Under the pieces are notes generated by a model. That model ran no database searches. It was not told where the DNA came from and saw only the letters and a program-made list of their open reading frames with translations. Of a stretch of DNA of 64,000 bases, positions 11,881 through 24,151 are shown in pieces. Numbering within the stretch: position 1 is the first letter of the stretch; each line of letters starts with the position of its first letter. The DNA comes from Chloromonas sp. AAM2 (Eukaryota > Chlorophyta > Chlorophyceae > Chlamydomonadales > Chlamydomonadaceae), in NCBI GenBank assembly GCA_004335635.1, contig QAXH01001507.1:1-64000 (forward strand), read 5' to 3'. The translations under genes were made by a program, and so were the position numbers.

Positions 11881-14800
11881 ATGGACCTTCTCAGCCCCGG
11901 TGTACGTCGCCTTCTGGGCGAGAACGTCGGGAAGGGCGAGACTGTGCGCTGGTCATGTAAGTGCATGTCACGCAATTCCGGGCACAACGATACATCCGAC
12001 CAACAGGCGCACAGTAGGGCTGGCCACGAACACCATGTACGAGTATGAGGTTTAAGAGAGCAAACGATCACGGTCGCCCGGTGGTTCATGCAAACTCCCA
12101 GTTTGAAATCACAACTTGGACCAGTAGCGCCAAGCTGTGCCAACGCACCCTGTCATGGTTGTTCGTTGCGGCCCAGTGCCAGCATGGTTGAAGGCAGCAT
12201 CAGACTTCTGATGTGTGGAGGTTGCTTCATGTTGCTGTATCAACGCAGCGTTTACACCCCGCGTTTCGTTTGCTTGCCTGATGTAGGTCTGCCAAGGGAC
12301 CGAGGATTCAAGGCTAGATCCCATCTCTCCTTCCTTGAACCAGCGCGGCAGGTGAGTAAAGTTACATGGGCGTTCTGCTTTAGCGCCATTCTTCACGCAC
12401 ATGATGGGGCCCCACAGCCAGAATGGGCAGGCCTCAGTCAGGCACTTCAGCAGACAGGGACCAGTGCAGAGCACCACTTCAGAAAACACAGCCAGTCCTG
12501 GTTGGCCATGCTGCGCAAGCCTGTGCAGCAGCACCTCCATGCTCCCACGCTGTCACTTGCATGCAGGGGCATCCACCATGGATGCTGCAAACTCAAACGG
12601 GGTGCATCCATCAGATTCTACTGTTGCCAGAGCTGCCGAGAAGAACAGAGACGGCACAAATAATCCAGATCAGCAGCACAAGCTTCCGCCAGGGCCGTCT
12701 TCTCCTTTCCCAGTGGTGCCGGCAGCGGCCAAGGTTCCACCTGGCACAGCAAAACCTGCCAACCGCACCAGGAAGCCAACCTCCAAGGGTGCGTCCTCTG
12801 CACCTGCCAAGTCCAAGCCATCTGCCAACACAGATGGTGCTGGGCCCAGCGGGGCAGGCGGTCTGGCCGGTACCTTGGGCACTGCCTCTGGTGCAGCAGG
12901 GGATTGTCCCTTCCAACGCGGTTGGGATGACTTCTTGACTGGCAAACGCCCAGGAGGGAATTGTAAAAATCAAGCTTGCTTCGTAAGTGTGTCAACCTGC
13001 CTTTTCAGCTATTTACTGACATGCTACCAATCGTGTCACTTGGGCTGGGCTAGCCTAGTCCTGTGCCAAGTTTGCTTCGGCAGCGTCAACGCACAATATG
13101 CTCAGAGCTAGATGAATGACAGGCCACTATGCAGCTATGGTATGCTCATTCGTTGCTTTCATCACAAGGCAAGCTGCTGACCCGGCTTGCTGTGCCTGTT
13201 TGATGCAGTGCTGCAAGAAGACGAGGCACAGTGTCAAGAACACGATGTACATCTGTGACGCTGATTGCGGCTGGTAAGCGATGGATTTACGCCAGGCTAG
13301 CGAATACGCACAGTCGCTGTGTGAAGGGGATTCTAAGAGCCCTCTGCCTTTTCTCCCACACTGTGTCGACAAAGTGACCTCGCGGTGCACAGGATGTAAG
13401 ATGCCAGCAAAGAGTGAACCTGGCATGCACATGCCACACACGATGCAGTCAGTTTGACGGGCTGGATACAACAACAGCGTGCACACAGGGGTCAACAAGA
13501 AAGCGCATATAGTGGTTGATTGGTAGACGCCTCTATCACCAGATGATGTTGACCGGGCAGGGCCAAGGCTCTGCCAGCACACCCTGATTGTGTTTAACTC
13601 CTCTCCTCATGTAGCGTGGTTAGGCACGTCGCTTGTTATGGATGACAGCTCAGGCTCTGCTTGTCATCTGTTTGTTTAGTTGAAGCGTTGCTCAAGTCTT
13701 AACCAAGGAATGTTGCTTGGTAAATTGTGCTTGCCATGCCAACTGCATTACAACCGACCTGCCCGAGGCCCATGGATTTTACATTTGCTTGATTTTTTGT
13801 GCATGCTCATGCTTTGTTCAGGCCGGTGGCGTCGTCTGCTGCTGAGCGCCTGGTTGGTTGGTCTTGCGGTACCGCAGGTTAAACCATGATAAACCACGAC
13901 ATGAAATGATGATGATGACAGTGGTAATATTGCGTATGTTGTTGCAGGGGCGCACATCACATGTGCCTGGGAATGGCACCGGGCGCCAAAGCACCAGACA
14001 CCTGGTTCTGCTCCAAGGGCTGCCACCTGCATGGCCCTGCGCCTCTGGCTGAGTCCGAGTCTGAGTCTGACGTGTCGGCACCTGGCTCGACAGCAGAGCC
14101 ACCAGCCGCTGCAAAGCCACGCTCGGCTGGTGCTGCCAAAGCATCAGCTGCGAAGGCCCCAGCTGCCCCTGCCCCTGCTGCTGACAGCGTCGCTGGTGTG
14201 CCTGCACCAGCCACCTCTGTGACTGGTGATGCTGGGCCCGCTGCGCCTGCCGCTCAAATGGGAATAACACATCGTATGGCAATGGCTGAAGGCCAAGCGA
14301 ACATCGCGGCAGCCGTGCCTCGCCAACCTGGATGGATTGACTGGGTGTATGGAAAGCGCCCAGGTGGCAATAAGAAGAACGCACCTTGCTACGTAAGTAA
14401 CTGCACGGGACAAACGTTGATTGCATCATCCAGCTGCTCCAAGCAGGCTTTCCAGACTGACTGCAAGGAAAACCTGCCGATTGCATGGCACAATGGTTAT
14501 GTTGTCAAAGTCAGTTTGTTACATGGTTGGTAGACAGGGCAGCCCAGATTGCCCAAAGCGTAGCTTTGACATGTGAAACCGCCACCCATAGGGGAGGAGA
14601 CATGTGTGTAAAACAACTGCCTTCTTCACTTTGTGAATTCACCCACCTTTTCTGTGGTGCTTACATTTTTGCCGTTGCTGAAATCACATGACGTCCGGCC
14701 AGCAGATACGCATGGTCGCTGTGTGAAGGGGATCGGGAGACCCCACTGCCCTACATCCACACTATGGTGACAAAGTGAATGGCCAGTACCCCGCGGAGCA

Positions 14801-16046
14801 CATTCATATCTTGGCCTCGTGCATGGCCGAGTTTTAGGGCTGACGCCGTTGCTGTGTGTGCGCTCACTCACACTGAATGACTCTTTTGGTGATTTGTTTG
14901 CTGCAGGTCTGCAAGGGAACAAGGTCTTCCAAGGAGGATCCGATCTACCTCTGTGATGGAGACTGTGGCTGGTGAGTGAGCGAGTGTGTGGCGATTGAGT
15001 GAGTGAGTGAGTGAGTGCCGCTCTGCGGCCAGCGCGTCGTTCGGATCATCCAAGTTCATGCAGTTTGCCGTCCTTGTGGTTGAGAAATGACCTGGTCTCC
15101 TCAGTCTGGCTGCACCCTGTGATGTTGGCATGCATCGCACCTGTTGCCAGCTGTCAAGGCCCTGCTTGACAATGCACGTTCCTTGCAGCTTGGAAAGTGA
15201 GAAAGAGTACGCCAGTTGGCGCGAGTAAGGAGGCCGAGATACGAGCGGTTTCACCCTAGGGCCCTTGCCTCCTACTGCCATCTCAATCCCGTCCGGCTCA
15301 AACACACAGCCTTGATTGACACTCCCTCCTGAATTGGTCGCAGGGGCGCTCACAAGTCATGTCTTGGCCTGGCTCCCGAAGCAGCTGCACCCGACAAGGT
15401 CTTTTGCTGCTGCGGCTGCTGCAACGCCTGCATTGCTAAAAAGGCAGCTAAGGCAGCCAAGGCTGCAGCTCCCAAGCTAAACTCGCCAGGAGCTGGGCCA
15501 TCAAACCGCCCCACTGACGCCTCCAAGGTAAGCAGTCCTTCCAAGGGCAAGCGTCCTGCTGAGCAGGAGGGTGCCGGGGCCAGCAAGCGAGCCAAGACAG
15601 GACAGGCTACGGAACAGGCCGCTCCCACTGGTGGTGCTCCGGCTGCAAGGCCAGCTGCTGTACCCGTCGCTGCTCCAGCACCAGCTGCTGCGCCACCAGC
15701 TGCAGCGGCACCAGCTGCTGCTGCTGCTGCTGCAGACCAGGGAGCTGAACAATCCAACGAGCTTCCCCCATGCCCAGAAATGCCCGCAATTGAGCTCAAG
15801 GAGGACGGGGAAGTCACTGACAGCTGCCGCTACAGAATCATGCACTCGATAGGCCACCTGTTGCGGTACTTGGGCAAGCCGCATGCAATGGGTAGTTTGG
15901 TGCGGCTGTTCACCGAGCAACACGGCACACCACTTGGGCGGAGATTGGTCACGTACGATTTTACGTTTCTGACGGTTATGGTGGAATTCAACGACATCCC
16001 AGGCATGCTGGACGTGCTCAGGACACAGTACCAGCTGGATGTGTAA
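11881..16046 (+). CDS. protein with two duplicated PHD-like zinc modules
   Basis: Probable nuclear protein; not recognised beyond its zinc modules. Exons: 11881-11956 (tentative), 12567-12982, 13209-13273, 13948-14392, 14907-14971, 15344-16046; phases agree, about 589 residues. If the tentative exon is wrong, translation starts at 12578 (context CACCATGG). Two modules (about residues 145-210 and 315-380) each begin with GKRPGGN and continue C-x2-C, then YICDADCGWGAH or YLCDGDCGWGAH, then CLG-x-AP and a closing C-x3-C, a C4-H-C3 pattern like a PHD finger. Each module is built from three exons split at identical points, and the middle exon is 65 bases in both, so the unit arose by exon duplication. 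Linkers are Ala/Pro/Ser-rich with an acidic run (ESESESD) and KGKRPAE and KRAK basic patches. The last 70 residues (from SCRYRIMHSIGH) form a separate, unrecognised domain. The stop codon overlaps TGTAA. Confidence 0.8.
13303..13386. repeat. intronic repeat, copy 1
   Basis: About 80 bases including GTCGCTGTGTGAAGGGGAT and ACAAAGTGA, repeated at 14704-14782. The two copies lie in introns on opposite sides of the exon at 13948-14392, so they are not simply equivalent introns of the duplicated module. Confidence 0.6.
14704..14782. repeat. intronic repeat, copy 2
   Basis: Second copy of the stretch at 13303-13386, same orientation, sharing GTCGCTGTGTGAAGGGGAT, CCACACT and GACAAAGTGA. Confidence 0.6.
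14971..15017. repeat. GTGA-rich microsatellite
   Basis: The donor at 14972 (GTGAGT) opens into a run of GTGA/GAGT units up to about 15017, so several near-identical donor-like sites follow each other. Confidence 0.75.
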
Positions 16047-17764
16047 GGCAGCCTTGCTGTGACCAGGAAGGCACGGCTGCACACATGACCCCACACACGA
16101 AGAATGCATTAGGTGTGGCTGCATCAACTAGATGTTTGCCAGTGTCAGTCCACAGGAATTGTCCCAGAACTGGCAAACTTCTGGGTATTGTCATGATGCA
16201 TGAAACTAACCGTTTGCCCCCTGCTGCACGCGTGGTGCAAGCAGGCTGTGGGCTGGCGGGACAAGACTGTCAAGTGCCCCGTTGCCAGTTTGACAAGGCA
16301 GGCTTTGTGTATTGACATGTCTGGCTTTTCCAGGGTTGAGGGTGCTGGGGCCATGCCTGTGGCCTTTCCAAGCAGGGATCAAGGGTGTTTTTTGGCCATG
16401 CTTACAAGCGTTGGTCAAGCTTATGCTGGCATAGTGAAAGGCATGTAGGTTGCTAAATACGGCCTGGATGAACGAGCTTAATGAGCAGTGGCAAGTGAAG
16501 GCGTGGGTGGGTGCAGGGTGTGCTCAATGATGCCAGGGCTCTGCGAGATATTCTTGTTGCTGAGTCCTGCGGTATGACACTGGCCATGTACAACCCTTGG
16601 TCAACCCTGATGGATACCACATACCATTCGAACGATTCTGCTCATATCAAAGCTGTTGTCGATTTTAGAACGAGCGCTAACGGGCTGTGGGCATGGGCCA
16701 CGTGTGGCCAGGAGCGCTCGTTTTGCAATTGCTGTGATCAGGATGTCTATCTACCTATCTGGCTGTGATACTAATGTGAGAAAGAATTAATCACACATCT
16801 CTGAGTGCCCCCCGGCTTTTATTGCAGTATTCCCACTCATAGGCCACAGAATGTTGATGCTTGGATGCATGCTATCATACACCCCACAAGCAACCCGCGG
16901 GGCAGAGTTCTTGATTCAAGTCACGGCCAAGCGAGACATGCTTCTTGCTCAGACGCGTGATTGATGTTTGCGCCACCTTCTGTTTCACCCTTGGGACGAT
17001 ACAGATGTAAAAAGATTCACGCACACGAGCGAACTATCAACGCTTTCTCAACGTCTCAAGTTGTAGTGTGCGGTTCCGATAGGCAGCACTGTCATCTCCG
17101 ACGTGACTGCTGCCTTACCGAGCCTGCTGGTGCAAGTCTACCCATCAGCTTGCTGTCACATTACCACTTCGCTCGTTGTCATGCTCTTGATCACCCACGT
17201 TGTAAGGTACCTACCAGACCCAGACCTTGTGCACAACGCTAGCCAAATGCATACTTTTGGCCGATTGAAATCCGGAACATCCACTTCCAACAACTTGCAT
17301 TGCCCCTCGGCCAACATGTTTTCCGTGGCTTTTTAGTAGTTGCAGCTGCCTGCCACAGTGCAGCCAGTACACTGGCGTACCGGGGCCTCTCGGGGCTCAC
17401 ACAGGGTGGTTAGACATGATCTGCTAGCCTGATGGAAGGGAAAAGCTCTTTCCATTTACACGGAACACAGAACAGTGATGCACATGTGTGCTCAATGTTA
17501 TACCACGAGGACTCCTCCTCAGAGATGGGCTTGCCGTAGTCATGTCTTGTGCTATGTCGTCCATGCCTCACAATGCCCAACTGCCAGGGTATATCAAAGT
17601 GAAATCAATCAAGATGTGTTCAGCTTGGAAGCTACAAAGCCACGTATGATGTTTGATGAATAGCCAGGAACTTAACACTAAAATCAGGGTTTGATACGTA
17701 CTGCCTCAGATCAAAGAAGAAAGGCTAGTCTATGATAAAATTATGAGCTGCTTGTCCAACGGCT
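16047..17764. other. spacer with repeat copy D and a hairpin
   Basis: Convergent 3' ends of the zinc-module gene (+) and the LPMO-like gene (-). It has one dispersed repeat copy (16158-16178). An 86-codon open frame at 16511-16768 has no recognised match and contains a perfect 8-base inverted repeat (CGAGCGCT at 16671, AGCGCTCG at 16713). I do not call it a gene. Confidence 0.5.
16158..16178 (+). repeat. dispersed repeat, copy D
   Basis: Exact match to the family core TTGTCCCAGAACTGGCAAAC, about 110 bases past the stop codon of the zinc-module gene. Confidence 0.75.
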
Positions 17765-19330
17765 TCAAGACCTAACCGCGTTTTTGGATTCCAAGAGGCG
17801 GCGAGCGATCACCGAGGCACAGAAAGCTGTGCCCGAGTTGTCGCATTCAAGAGTCTCCGCGTTGAAGGTGGTGCCGTTGGCACACACGTGCACTTCCCCA
17901 AACGCGCCAGCGAAGCCACTGTCGCACGAGATGTACGACTCGCACGCGCATGGATCTGGAAACCAGTTGCTGCCATAACCTTTAGACGCACAGAAGGTGT
18001 TGACGTCTGCCAGGCAGCTGGATGGCAAAGGGGGTGCGTCGCTTTGTGGCTGATACGCCGCGCTTGGCCAGGAGGGAGGTTCAGGTGCGGGTGGGTAGGA
18101 GGGCGGCTCGGCCGGGGCATACGGGTCTGTGGCGCTGTTGACTGTGGGCAGTGGAGTGATCAAGATGTCGGCGCAGTTCGCGAAAACGTACAAGAGATCT
18201 GCACAAAAGACAACGCAACACAGCAGCCCACTGCTCTGTGCCTTGCCACCTTATCCTACGTGACCCTAGCTGCATAAGCTGTGGTGCAAGGGTTCGAGCA
18301 GACGGTGAGGAAATCTCAAGGCTAGTACTGCGCCGGAGAGAAAGTGCAACCTTGCACTTCCATGAGCTCTACACGCTTGACATGTCCGGTGCGCAGGTCA
18401 TGGCACATCTGAGTGCTAATGCAGGCACCAGCAACAAACGTTCACTCGCCTGGAAGGCTGTCGCAATTCTGCGGTGTAACCAGCGGATACGGTCCGCAGG
18501 ACTCAGTGCTATTCGCCGGCCGCCCACCGCACAGCAACGCACAGTCCTTCCTGACGCTCCATTTCCACCTCAGTACCGCCCTCACGGCCTCGCCATCTTC
18601 GCCCACGATACCCGTAGGCAGCCTGAACTGCGCCGTGTAGTTCTCCCAGGACTGCAAAGGGTTCCCTGGTGATCGGGTCCACCACTGAGTGTCGCCATCA
18701 AAGGGCATGTTGGGACCTGAGGGGAGGCCTGTGGCTACCAAAACGCTGCTGGCACCACCGCTCTGGGCGGCCAGTGTGGCTGGTGGCAATCCGTCGTCAG
18801 TCACAGGCATGACGTGGAAAGAGTGTGACCCAGTGTAGTTGGCTGCCAGTGTGAGAGTGATGTTTAGCGTGTCACCATCCATCACGGTCACTGCGAGCGT
18901 TTCAAAGAAACAGAAGCTGGCGTTCAGAATGCATATCAAACAGATAGCATTGCAACTTTGGCCGTATGACAGCCGCATCTTGATCGTGGCCTCGTGTGCG
19001 CCAACAGGAGTGCAGCAGTTGCAACCAGTCATTCGTCAGTTCAAACTGGAGCTGCTTAGTTTGGCACGTCAAGGCCAGCTGGATATATTGGTTCCTGTGT
19101 GCACTTTGCAGGAATGCAAGGACAAGCTTCTCACCCGCCCACTCGCTGTCAAACGGCATGGCGGACAGCGGGAAAAGGCCATCAAACGCCCCCTCAAAGG
19201 CATCGCCACAAACACCTGCAGTACAGCACCACGGCAGTAGGCATGAACGTCAACACAACAGCGCCAACGATCAAATGGGCAGCAGATAGCACCCACTGTC
19301 TGGCCCTGTTGCTGACGCGTTGCACGGACC
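17765..19330 (-). CDS. secreted LPMO-like protein with CBM14 chitin-binding domain (5' end unresolved)
   Basis: Resembles AA15/AA10 copper lytic polysaccharide monooxygenases, which cleave chitin or cellulose oxidatively. Secure exons on the minus strand: 19215-19135, 18890-18450, 18198-17765, phases agreeing (about 318 residues). Seen in order: VCGDAF (the CGVCGD block of AA15); a beta-rich core with LAANYTGSHSFHVMP; FRLPTGIV, VLRWKWSV, ESCGPYP and FANCADILIT, equivalent to the family's LPxGL, LQWRY, CGPQE and CADI blocks. A Pro-rich linker follows, then a Cys-rich C-terminal module (NWFPDPCACESYISC, VHVCANGTTFN-x-ETLEC) of CBM14/peritrophin type. The intron after 18450 uses a GC donor (CCAG|GCGAGT). 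A tentative upstream exon ending at 19330 (KSQEACGTASSGG) fits in phase. Signal peptide and the N-terminal histidine were not located. Asn-Tyr stands where AA15 has its second copper histidine, so catalysis is uncertain. Confidence 0.72.
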
Positions 19331-21247
19331 CCCTGAACTTGCAGTGCCACAGGCCTCCTGGCTCTTCGTAAGCTCATTCCACAAAGTTTGCCAATGCCGC
19401 TTGACACTGCGGATTAGCGGTGGCCTGGGCAAAGCACATTGTACACCCATCCCCCTCACCTTTCCCCACGCTCCCAACAACAACCGCCCTCGACCCCCCG
19501 GCTGGTGAGCGGTGGCCTGGTAAGGCACACTTCCCGCCGCCTACCCAACCTTTCCCGGCCCTCAGTTGGGCAGCCACCCTTGCCGCATCCCATAGAGCAG
19601 CTGCTGTACAACAGCTCCCAGATAATCACTTCCTTTGCTTACGTGTGTGGCCCAACAGGCAGTGTGCCATGGCCTCACCAAGATCGCTGGGTGGCAAGCT
19701 GATTGTCTGCAAGCCCAGACCGTTGCCGTTTTCAATTGGTGTCACGCCAAGGCCCCTGATCACTTGTTTAGCAGGTGGCCACGCCATGTACCTGAAGTGG
19801 AACAACAGAGTGCCATGGTGTCATGCAAAACACAAATGTCATCTCCAGCAACACGGTGTGGGGTGCTATGGTGTGTGATGGGATGAGCACCTGGCACAGC
19901 CACAGAATGCTGATGTAGGTCAATCGCAGACAGGTGATACGATAGCATGATAAGACAGGGTTGATGGCTAGAAGGCACAATTTACGAACCACATGACACG
20001 AGGGCTGAGCATTAGACAAGCCTGCAGGCATGCACTCATCGCAGGCTGACATGCGTGTTTGCATTTGACAAGCAGGAAGGATTTGACAGGACTGGTAGGC
20101 ACTTGCGCGTACAGACAGCTGCATGCAACTGATGCGAATGCACATGTGCTCATTACAAATCTCTGGATGTACGATGCCATGATCCTTACCCGTGTGCCGA
20201 TGCATGTCGGAGTACTGCGAGAGCGCAAGCGAAAGCTAGGGCCAGACCGTGCCGTGTCTCTGGCGGCATTGCGGTGGTTGACGATGGCGTGCAAAGGTGC
20301 TACTGCTAGTTCTCCCGGTGAAGATTCGGGGATGGTGGTTTCGTAATTGCAATCAATTAGATCTAGATGGACGGCTGAAGCTGCTCTTATACGTGGTTCA
20401 CAAACCGTCCAGGTCGCTGTGTGGGGGGATGTGCCTGGTTAGCATCGCCCACCTCAGCGCTTCGGCATGTGTCTGGCAGCGGCTGTGGAATGACCAGCTT
20501 GCGCAGTCGCGCATGTTATTCTGCGTGTCCCCCTGGTTGATGGTGAATTCTTGGTTTTTCGTCGGTTGCGTTGTCGTACAAATTTCAAACAGGCATGACA
20601 GATGGCATGATGGTGAGTTGGCTATGACCGGGGATAGCAGACGAATGCAAGCCTTCAATGCGCCAGTCCGGCTGCTACATCGTGTAGTGTAGTGTGTGTA
20701 TTGAAGATTGAACCAGGGCGTTGAGCATGCTGTAGTCAGGGGTCAAGGGTGAGATGTGGATTAAATCATCGCCAAAGGCTGGCCAGCCTTACTGAAACAC
20801 TTCAATTGTTACAAATAGAAAATTCGTCAACTCGTCACTCAAAGCATTGTCAGCAACATCATCCTGCAGATGGAAGAACCACCCTGTATATATTTACGCC
20901 TGCCTGATACATGGGCGCCTACAGCCAACTTTTGTTCCTATCGTACCACATGAGCAGCTCTGCTTCCCGTGCAGCAGCTCGGTTGCTGCTGGCACAGGGC
21001 AAGAAGCTTGAATACAACTGACTTCATAACAGGGTTCCACACACTTCCGATTCTCATTTATTTTCATTGCTGTTCTTACAGCATACGCACTCAGGTTCAT
21101 CGGACTGTCCCATGGTGGAAAGGTGGCCTCTGCATCTGTGGCCCATTCGGCATCAGACGTGTATTCCCAGCGCCATTTCCAGGCTGCCAAGCTCAAAATG
21201 TGGGGCATGCCTTTGGCGGCGTTGTACCATGGGACTGAGTAACCAAT
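19331..21247. other. spacer, may contain 5' exons of the LPMO-like gene
   Basis: No exon I can support. A 30-base block near 19419-19445 resembles one near 19503-19530 (both contain GGTGGCCTGG). The missing signal-peptide exon of the LPMO-like gene should lie in the lower half. The upper part includes the 3' UTR of the LIFEGUARD gene; minus-strand TGTAA at 21080-21076, about 170 bases past its stop, is a likely polyadenylation signal. Confidence 0.45.
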
Positions 21248-23899
21248 TCACTGTTGTTGAGAGATCTCATTCAACAACTGCAGAACACAAGCAATCAAAC
21301 AAGCAGCAGCCATGTCAGGTCGGGCTGCGCATGTGCATCCATCCTGCGCTGGCACCGCTGCTGACCCACAGAACCTTTCCATCCCACCCATGCCCTGTGC
21401 TTCCTATCATTGCACACTCCAGCTGTTTCAACCCCTGCCTAGGCTGAGTAAACAAAAGCGGCTCACCTGCCCCTCCGTTCATCGCAAGGTTACAAGACAG
21501 AGTTGTTTTATCTGGGCCACAGATTCAGTATGCGCATAAGAAAGTTCGGATCCCCACAGAACCCCCACTCACCCTGAGTATGTACAGGAACAGGTTGAGC
21601 ACGTCCAGGTACAGCGCCAGCGCCCCGTATACGTACTCATCCGGTGAGAGAGAGACAGCGCCTGACCCCATCAGCAGCTGGATGTCAAAGACGAGGTACA
21701 CGCTGAACAACAAGGCGCCGCCGGCACTGATGGCGAACTGAGGCAGCACACGTGCAACACCAGGCTTGAGTGAGAACGGTATCATGTGGCATGTGCCTGT
21801 CGTGTGAATTGGAACGGCTTGTGAAGCTCCTGCACCAGCTGCCTTACACTGTAATGTGTACACATGGCAATCCATGATGCACAATGTATCCAACGTACTT
21901 GTAAGGCTCCCAGCTGACACAGTTGATTGCCACAGCCGCCCTGGGAGTCTCGTATAAATTGCAAGGCAACTCAGCTGGCATGAATAAACAGCCATGCTTC
22001 GCATAAAATGCCACATGTCAGCGTGAACAAAGCCTGGCGCAGTTGCTACCTGACCGCTGCATGGCATGATGCGCACCGCCCCCCTGGCCCATGCCGCACC
22101 TGCACCCATGTGACGTGGATGAAGCTCTGCAGCACTGACGCGAACAGCAGCGTGAAGAGCAGCGCCAGCAGCGCGCCCCCACTGGCAGTCAGGTCAACCC
22201 TGCAGGGAATGCCAGGGCAAGAGACAGTGATAGACATGTTATAAAACCCCTCGCTGCAGATGTGCCACAAATCCAATGTGAAAGTGTTGAGCAGCTTTCC
22301 CTCTCTCCCTCTCTCATTCGTTTGCCCTGTCCCTCTTTCTGCTTGCTTTCACCATAACAACACGAACGTCACACAAACAGTTTCAGTGCTCTTTCTGCGA
22401 GCGCTCAGGGGAGACAAAGCAGGAGACACTGAAGGGCAGGGCAGAAGACAGTGATTGACATGGTAGGAATCAGCGTCTTGGATGCAAAAAGGTGTTCAAC
22501 TTGGCAATCTCTAAACTTTTCCCCCACTACTCCCTCATTAGCCGCACCCATTCCTGAAGTGCAGTGTGGTGCAGATGTGGAATGTCACCCGTGTGGAGTG
22601 TTCAGCATCGCCTTACTGCCGCCCATACTTCCCCTCTGCCTTGCGGGATGCCAAACAAGCTGATGCTGCCTACTGTGCTTGCTTTAAGCATGACACGCCA
22701 TGAGCATTACACAACCATCTATAGTGCTGTTTAGTCGGCGTGGTTGCTTCGATTCAGACGTACTTTGTCTGCATGGCGAACAGCGCCAGCGCCGTGACCG
22801 TAGCCGCTGTTATGCCTGCCGCCAGCAGCACCAGGTTGGTGTCATAGGTGGCCGATGCAGCGCCCACCAACACGCTCTCGCACAGCGTGAAGGCCAGCAG
22901 CATGATGATGTTGAATGGGTGCTGCCGTCTGCAAGAGCAGGGGAGTCATGCCGGCGGGACATTGATTGACTCATGGGACGTCCTGTTCGTTAAGAAGGGC
23001 TGGGTCACCCCATTTGCTTGTGGCAGTAACCTGTGGCAGGAAGAACTCGATAACAACAGCCTGTCCTGTGACTGATGGTGCAGGTTCCGACCAGAGCTGC
23101 TGCCGGTTTGAATGCAACCCTGGATCAGCACTGTCATGATTACTTAATTCTGCTTTCAAAACCAGATGGAGAACTTTGGACTTAATCCAGGCACCCGTCA
23201 CGTCGACTGGATGTGCTGTCAGGCTATTCCCAATTGTATAAGACATCTCAGAAACCATTCGGCTTGCTGCATGTCTCACCTGGCCTGTTCCGAGCATGAG
23301 AGTGTGATCACCAAAACGAAAGACAGTATGAGAGACGTCCAGAGAGTCCATGGATTGGAAGCAACAAAGCCCTTGACAGGCGCACTGCAGGCAGATCAGC
23401 AGATTGCAGGTCATGCGGGCAGAGATCAAGTGGTGTGCGTGAGACGCAGTGCAAGACGAGTCAAGTTTCGGCATGCCAGGGCAAGATGAACCCCTGCTGG
23501 AAAAACATTGGCAAATGATCTGGGCGTCAGCTCTTGTATGCTAATGTGAGAGAGGTGGGTGAGGCGCCAGGGGGCGCAGCATGAAGCGTCCTGCACAGGG
23601 TGGTGTAGGGTGCGTGTGAGAGAGGAGGGCATCAACCTGTACCTACCTGTACAGAAAGGCCGTTGTCACTCCTACTGTAATGCCCAATTGAACGGCCAAG
23701 AGGCCAAATACCTTCCGGACAAACCCCTGCAGGGTGCACGAGCGAAAGATGCTGAGGCTGCATTTGCAATGATGACTCAGACACCCGGAGGTTCTGGATT
23801 CACCTGCCGCACGGTTGTCTCCGCAAACTCATAGCTCGGGTCTAGACTCCGCCCCTTCCGTCCATCTTCAACATCATAGTCGTTCACAGGGTTATACAT
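21248..23899 (-). CDS. LFG: LIFEGUARD/BAX inhibitor-1 family membrane protein
   Basis: Multi-spanning membrane protein of the TMBIM family, which acts in ER or Golgi membranes in calcium leak and suppression of cell death. Minus-strand exons: 23899-23804, 23726-23647, 23384-23280, 22928-22764, 22199-22100, 21737-21573, 21277-21248; every junction keeps phase and gives 246 residues, the usual family length. Seen in order: acidic N-terminus with SYEFAETTVRQ, GFVRKVFGLLAVQLGITV (TM1), GFVASNPWTLWTSL and its TM2, RRQHPFNIIMLLAFTLCES (TM3), a following LVLLAAGITAATVTALALF segment, DLTASGGALLALLFTLLF, then FAISAGGALLFSVYLVFD and SPDEYVYGALALYLDVLNLF. The last exon is only 30 bases and encodes LLNEISQQQ. 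It was placed by its strong acceptor and because the preceding exon runs into no stop of its own. The gene starts 252 bases from the divergent aminotransferase gene. Confidence 0.93.
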
Positions 23900-24151
23900 G
23901 ATCCACCTGGATGAAAGGTCGGAGTTATGTCCCTCTTGCCAAACGTTTTGGCTACGGAGAAGCCGGCCGACAGGAGTGCATGCACGTTCTGAATTGGATC
24001 CTTCACAGCGTTGCTCCGGCAACGGTTCCGGCAACGGTTAGACACATGTTTCAAAAGTCATGGGATCAGAGACCGGTGGCTGGATATCGGCGTCATCAAT
24101 CACTATCACTGACCATTGACGAGCCAATTGAAGAGTTCAAGAGCAACCACC
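23900..24151. promoter_or_regulatory. shared divergent promoter region, LFG / aminotransferase
   Basis: Only 252 bases separate the two start codons of head-to-head genes, so 5' UTRs and promoters of both must lie here or overlap. No TATA-like box is evident. CAACGGTTCCGG is repeated in tandem near 24018-24040 (GGCAACGGTTCC twice). Confidence 0.5.

Noticed and set aside
16511..16768. 86-codon open frame with an acceptor-like CAG at its start
   Set aside because: No family features, no donor-linked neighbours, and it contains a palindromic hairpin; it lies past the stop of the zinc-module gene.
18281..18310. GGTTCGAG resembling a tRNA B box
   Set aside because: No cloverleaf or A box could be fitted around it.
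18442..18450. Stop codon ending the LPMO-like exon frame
   Set aside because: Reading on gives an early stop, but a GC donor at 18449 joins in phase to NCADI and completes the family block, so the stop is intronic.
20894..21208. 104-codon minus-strand frame as a further LFG exon
   Set aside because: The 30-base exon at 21277-21248 ends the protein at normal length; this frame is most likely 3' UTR.
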